Positions 60,898 to 64,000 of a DNA stretch of 64,000 nt are shown piece after piece. Each line of letters starts with the position of its first letter. The first letter of the stretch is position 1. Below the pieces are notes generated by a model that did no database searches, was not told the DNA's origin, and was given only the letters and a program-made list of their open reading frames with translations. Location: positions 310,001 through 374,000 of the forward strand of contig NZ_FXSZ01000002.1 of NCBI RefSeq assembly GCF_900182575.1, read 5' to 3'. This stretch comes from Solitalea koreensis (GTDB lineage Bacteria > Bacteroidota > Bacteroidia > Sphingobacteriales > Sphingobacteriaceae). The position numbers and the translations under genes were made by a program.

Positions 60898-63585
60898 ATG
60901 TCAAAGAATAATAAAACAGGCTTCAAAGCCCAAAAAGAGGCCGCTCAAGAAACGCCAAGTTTCATAGTGCAAAATCTTACGGTTCGCCCTGCGGCACGCG
61001 ACTCACAAGATATAAGCAAATGGCGTACAGCTTTAAAATCGGCAGAGGCGACTAATCCTCGCCGTACCTTATTATATGATCTGTATGATGACATTATGCT
61101 CGATGGTCGATTAAGTTCGGTTGTTGAAAAACGCATCATGGCAATCACAAATGCAGATTGGGAGTTTGTGAAGGACGGGAAAGTTATTCCGCTGATTAAC
61201 GACCTAATTGATACACCTGCCTTTGAAGATTTGCTCAAAGAATTGATGTTAACTCGCTTTTGGGGTTACTCGGTATTGGAGTTGCAATTTCAAAAAGATG
61301 GATTCAGTTGTTATAGCATCCCTCGAAAACACTTGCGCCCTGAGAAGGGATTAATTGCCAAAGATCAGAGTGGAGAAGGCGACATCAATATCCGTGAAGG
61401 GATTTATCTAAACAATATACTGGAAGCTGGTAAGGAGAAGGATTTAGGCATTCTGCTAAGGGCAGCACAATATGTTATTTATAAGCGTGGCGGCTTTGGT
61501 GACTGGGCGCAGTTTGCCGAACTATTCGGCATGCCATTCAGAAAAGGCACTTACAATGGCTTTGATGATAGCCAACGTCAAGAGCTCGAAAACTCTTTAG
61601 AGCAAATGGGTGGGGCTGCTTATGTTGTATTACCCGACGGTTCAAACGTAGAGTTCATCGAAAACAAAACAAATAGCGACGGATCATTATATGACAAGTT
61701 GCGCAATGCCTGTAATGAAGAAATAGCAGTATTGATATTAGGCCAATCGCTCACTACCGGTCAAGGCAGTAACCGAAGTTTAGGCGAGGTGCACAAAGAA
61801 GTGGAGGAAAGTATTAACAAAGCCGACCGCCGTTGGGCTAGGCGTTGGCTAAATACCCGTTTTACTAAATGTTTGGAGGCCAATGGACACGCTACACAAG
61901 GAGGCTACTTTCAAATAAAAGGCGAGGATGAGGAAAAGATCAGCAAAAAGGACAAACTTGACATGCAACTTAAGTTGGTGAAAGACTTGGATTTGCCTTA
62001 TGATCCCGATCATTTTTACGAAGAGTATGGACTACCAAAGCCGGCCGATTATGACAAACAAATGGCGGAAAAAACTGCACATACCCCCCAAGCTTCGGAG
62101 GGTGATGATGTGCAAAAACCTGCATCTACCCCCCAAGCTTCGGGCAATAAAAATGACAAAAAGCCCAAGGTTCAGAAGAACAATGACAACACAAACCTCT
62201 ATGCTTTGGATGAGGACTTAAACACAAAGCCCTTATCTTGGTTTGTAAAACTGGCAAACTCATTTGGTTTTTTCGTAGACGCCCCGGCACAAACCGGGGC
62301 GACAATGACGGCATGTTGTGGCAGTCACCACACGGCAATTGATACCATTACCCTTGCCGCTATCGATGGTTTTGATACTGATTCGTTGATAAAACGAGCA
62401 TGGGAGGCAGGCGGTTCAATGGGTTTTGATACTGATTTATTCAATCATACGGCATCAACCCTTTGTGATGGTTTCCTAAAAGGTTGGCGCAGCCGTCCAA
62501 CAGAGCTAGTGAATATTGGCATTGACTACGGCTTTGATGATCCGTCAATGCTAACCGCATTTGAAACAAATCTCTTCCGTTTTGCAGGGGTGAAAACGTT
62601 GTATGAGGCGCAGCAATTGAACACCTTATTCCGCAAAAGCAAAAGCTTTGAAGACTTCTACCATGAGGCGTCTCAACTGGTCAAGGTTCATAATAAGGAT
62701 TGGTTGCGCACCGAATATGATACAGCCTATGCCGTTGGGGAAAGCACAGCAACCTATAACCGTTTGATGAAGCAAAGGACCTTGTTTCCATACTGGCAAT
62801 ACAAAACAGTTAAAGACAACCGCGTAAGAGAAACTCACCGCTGGCTACATGATGCAGTGTTTCATGTTGATCATAAGGCTTGGCAAACGATTTATCCACC
62901 TAATGGATGGAACTGCCGCTGTTACGTGGTACCAAGAACCGAAACCGAAGTAACGCCTGAACTGTTGAAGAATAGCAAACAGCAGCTGGCCGATTACGAA
63001 GCTTCACAGGATTGGGACAAAACAAAGAAAAGCGGCTTTGGGATTAACCGGGCAAAGCTTGGCGCGGTGTTTACCGAAAATCAGCAGTATATCAACAGCA
63101 TGGAAGAGGGCAATAAACTATTGTCTGAATTACGCCCTTCAGACTTTGGATTGCCAAATGTTGAACAGCAATTAGAAGCCAAGGCAAAAGCGGAAATAGA
63201 CAAAGCCTCTGTTGATACGGATGCTTATTACAAAAAACGTTTAGTAGATGGTGTTTTTCAGGTGAAAGATTATGCCGGTCGTATATTGACGATGAACGAA
63301 AAGGATTACGCCAACCATACTACAAACGAGGTTAAAAAACGTCAATACCGGATTGATTACCTAAATGAACTGGAGACTATTTTGAGTACACCTGACGAGG
63401 TATGGTTTAACGCCGAACGCAAACAGGATTCCTTGAATCAATTGATGTACATCAAGTATTACAAAGACAAACCATTGGTTGCAGTGGGCGCGATAACGCC
63501 AAATGGTGATTTTAAACTAAAGACTTGGTATGATTTAGCCCATGCAGAAATACGCTGGGGTTTATTAGTCAGGAGTTCCAATTAG
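60898..63585 (+). CDS. Portal (DUF935/gp29) - MuF (gp30) - C-terminal PBECR-like nuclease triple fusion
   Basis: This 895-residue protein combines three parts. Residues 1 to about 385 are a Mu gp29-type portal (RRTLLYDLYDDIMLDGRLSSVVEKRI; WGYSVLELQF; GTYNGFDD). A Pro/Ser/Gln/Lys linker with 15-residue repeats (about 395-425) leads to the MuF head-morphogenesis domain (about 480-690), with the typical RTEYDTAYA, NRVRETHRWLHDAVF and NGWNCRC. The last 130 residues (DEVWFNAERKQ near 832, AVGAITPNGDFKLKTWYD, then RWGLLVRSSN) look like the phage barnase-EndoU-colicin-RelE-like nucleases that end many MuF proteins. In Mu the portal and gp30 are separate genes. No immunity gene follows. Confidence 0.8.
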   Translation: MSKNNKTGFKAQKEAAQETPSFIVQNLTVRPAARDSQDISKWRTALKSAEATNPRRTLLYDLYDDIMLDGRLSSVVEKRIMAITNADWEFVKDGKVIPLINDLIDTPAFEDLLKELMLTRFWGYSVLELQFQKDGFSCYSIPRKHLRPEKGLIAKDQSGEGDINIREGIYLNNILEAGKEKDLGILLRAAQYVIYKRGGFGDWAQFAELFGMPFRKGTYNGFDDSQRQELENSLEQMGGAAYVVLPDGSNVEFIENKTNSDGSLYDKLRNACNEEIAVLILGQSLTTGQGSNRSLGEVHKEVEESINKADRRWARRWLNTRFTKCLEANGHATQGGYFQIKGEDEEKISKKDKLDMQLKLVKDLDLPYDPDHFYEEYGLPKPADYDKQMAEKTAHTPQASEGDDVQKPASTPQASGNKNDKKPKVQKNNDNTNLYALDEDLNTKPLSWFVKLANSFGFFVDAPAQTGATMTACCGSHHTAIDTITLAAIDGFDTDSLIKRAWEAGGSMGFDTDLFNHTASTLCDGFLKGWRSRPTELVNIGIDYGFDDPSMLTAFETNLFRFAGVKTLYEAQQLNTLFRKSKSFEDFYHEASQLVKVHNKDWLRTEYDTAYAVGESTATYNRLMKQRTLFPYWQYKTVKDNRVRETHRWLHDAVFHVDHKAWQTIYPPNGWNCRCYVVPRTETEVTPELLKNSKQQLADYEASQDWDKTKKSGFGINRAKLGAVFTENQQYINSMEEGNKLLSELRPSDFGLPNVEQQLEAKAKAEIDKASVDTDAYYKKRLVDGVFQVKDYAGRILTMNEKDYANHTTNEVKKRQYRIDYLNELETILSTPDEVWFNAERKQDSLNQLMYIKYYKDKPLVAVGAITPNGDFKLKTWYDLAHAEIRWGLLVRSSN
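62076..62165 (+). repeat. 45-bp tandem repeat in the portal-MuF linker
   Basis: TGCA-nn-TACCCCCCAAGCTTCGG occurs at 62076 and again at 62121, exactly 15 codons apart, giving the repeated peptide TPQAS. The G/C-rich cores stand out from the flanking coding sequence. Confidence 0.7.
62281..62300 (+). repeat. GC-rich hairpin inside the MuF fusion gene
   Basis: GCCCCGG (62281-62287) and CCGGGGC (62294-62300) form a perfect 7-bp stem with a 6-nt loop within coding sequence, just before the MuF domain. Confidence 0.6.
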
Positions 63586-63660
63586 TGAGCACTCGGCTCA
63601 TCACCACCAGCCCCTTGCCTCCTGAGATACGAAGTTGCTGTTAAGGGCGCTCACTAATTG
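63579..63660 (+). other. 82-bp stem-loop element spanning the stop of the portal-MuF-nuclease gene
   Basis: CAATTAGTGAGC (63579-63590) and GCTCACTAATTG (63649-63660) are perfect 12-bp inverted repeats separated by 58 bases. The left arm holds the TAG stop. Within the loop, CCCTT and AAGGG can also pair. No open frame of note and no T-run are present. Confidence 0.65.
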
Positions 63661-63690
63661 TAATTGTAAAAGTAACAAAACTTATTCCAA

Positions 63691-64000
63691 ATGAGCAAGT
63701 TCGACGATGAGTTAAATGCATTCTTCAACAAGTTTCAGCATGCCGTACAGGAACATGTACCCAATGTAATTGCCGAAACCGCTACTGAATACTACAAGGA
63801 GCGTTTCTTAGAAAAGGAATGGAATGGCCAGCCTTGGGCTAAGTATAAAGGCAAAGAACCCTCACGAGGCTCGTTGATGCTACGCAGTAATAACCTGATG
63901 CAAAGCATACGCCCTAAACTCGTGAGCGCCCAGCGAGTAATTATTAGCGCTGGCAGCAGCAAAGTGCCCTATGCTCAGGTACATAATGAAGGTGGTATCA
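63691..64000 (+). CDS. Phage virion morphogenesis protein, gpG-like (partial, cut by window edge)
   Basis: An ATG at 63691 opens a frame that runs without stop to the window end (103 residues). It begins MSKFDDELNAFFNKF and contains KEWNGQPWAKYKG, LMLRSNNLMQSI and VPYAQVHNEGG, which are hallmarks of the Mu gpG/P2 gpS-type tail completion family. Position after the MuF gene is as in Mu. Confidence 0.85.
   Translation, partial: MSKFDDELNAFFNKFQHAVQEHVPNVIAETATEYYKERFLEKEWNGQPWAKYKGKEPSRGSLMLRSNNLMQSIRPKLVSAQRVIISAGSSKVPYAQVHNEGGI

Larger units (their letters stand above)
42600..64000. mobile_element. Mu-like transposable prophage with siphovirus-type tail (partial, right part outside window)
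   Basis: The segment carries a contiguous set of virion genes: small and large terminase, DUF935 portal, MuF, gp36, gpG, protease-scaffold and capsid of Mu type, plus tail tube, tape measure, distal tail and tail-tip genes. No contractile sheath is seen. The left boundary must lie between rlmB (42534) and about 42704. The exact terminal bases could not be fixed because the other end is outside the window. Base composition of the tail genes is visibly richer in G+C than the host genes. Confidence 0.85.

Noticed and set aside
62076..62165. CRISPR-like repeats
   Set aside because: Only two units, in frame inside a coding linker, with no spacers.
60898..64000. Diversity-generating retroelement acting on tail or MuF genes
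   Set aside because: No reverse transcriptase or template repeat was seen in the window; the tail-tip repeat is a long direct duplication and not an adenine-variable pair.
1..64000. tRNA or rRNA genes
   Set aside because: No cloverleaf-like or rRNA-like sequence was seen in the gaps; RNase P RNA is the only structured RNA gene that I could support.

Overview
The window reads as a chromosome segment of a low-GC Gram-negative member of the Bacteroidota, most like the Sphingobacteriales (Pedobacter/Solitalea-type). The reasons are promoters of the TAnnTTTG type instead of sigma-70 boxes, few Shine-Dalgarno sequences, KDO synthesis genes (hence LPS), and clade-typical families (DUF4954, DUF6526, TPR-PD40-OmpA proteins, lysC-lysA pair). 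No tRNA, rRNA or CRISPR array was seen. The one RNA gene is RNase P RNA.

Positions 1-42534 are host chromosome. 20-3036 holds an outer-membrane protein, a small heat-shock protein, an FAD-linked oxidase and folB. 3307-12565 is a coherent cell-surface locus: hybrid histidine kinase, stand-alone receiver, membrane HEAT-repeat protein, a giant glycosyltransferase fused to an LtaS-like phosphoglycerol-transferase/sulfatase domain, and a convergent TPR plus beta-barrel porin (YaiO family). I infer a two-component-controlled exopolysaccharide synthesis, decoration and export system. 12814-21977 holds glutaryl-CoA dehydrogenase, an ABC-F ATPase, small SRPBCC/DUF1569 proteins, lysC-lysA and a phosphohexomutase. 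22255-23775 is a lipoprotein, SCO and cytochrome c cluster, followed by rnpB, an NtrC-type regulator, glmS, a DUF4954 beta-helix protein, lepA, folD, queE, an OmpA-family protein, kdsA, recQ, kdsD, manC and rlmB. Several gaps hold imperfect or perfect dispersed palindromes.

From about 42.6 kb to the right edge lies a Mu-like transposable prophage, cut off by the window. Its head genes are Mu-type (small and large terminase, DUF935 portal fused to MuF, gp36, gpG, protease-scaffold). Its tail is of the long non-contractile kind (tail tube, G/T-like overlapping chaperone frames, tape measure, distal tail, giant tail-tip protein), and no sheath gene is seen. The late genes run in two divergent operons from a small control region (58346-58509) that carries a near-perfect 29-bp palindrome. 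A lysis cassette (holin-like, CHAP-like endolysin, unimolecular-spanin-like lipoprotein) sits between head and tail genes. Cargo at the prophage end includes a DNA adenine methyltransferase and an oppositely oriented lipoprotein. The transposase, repressor and other early genes must lie beyond 64000.

The most notable points are the portal-MuF-nuclease triple fusion with no separate immunity gene and an 82-bp stem-loop over its stop codon; a candidate -1 frameshift in the tail chaperone pair; a capsid protein with hydrophobic N-terminal helices; a probable u-spanin; an ABC-F protein whose degenerate motifs all fall on one ATP site; and the glycosyltransferase/phosphoglycerol-transferase fusion locus.
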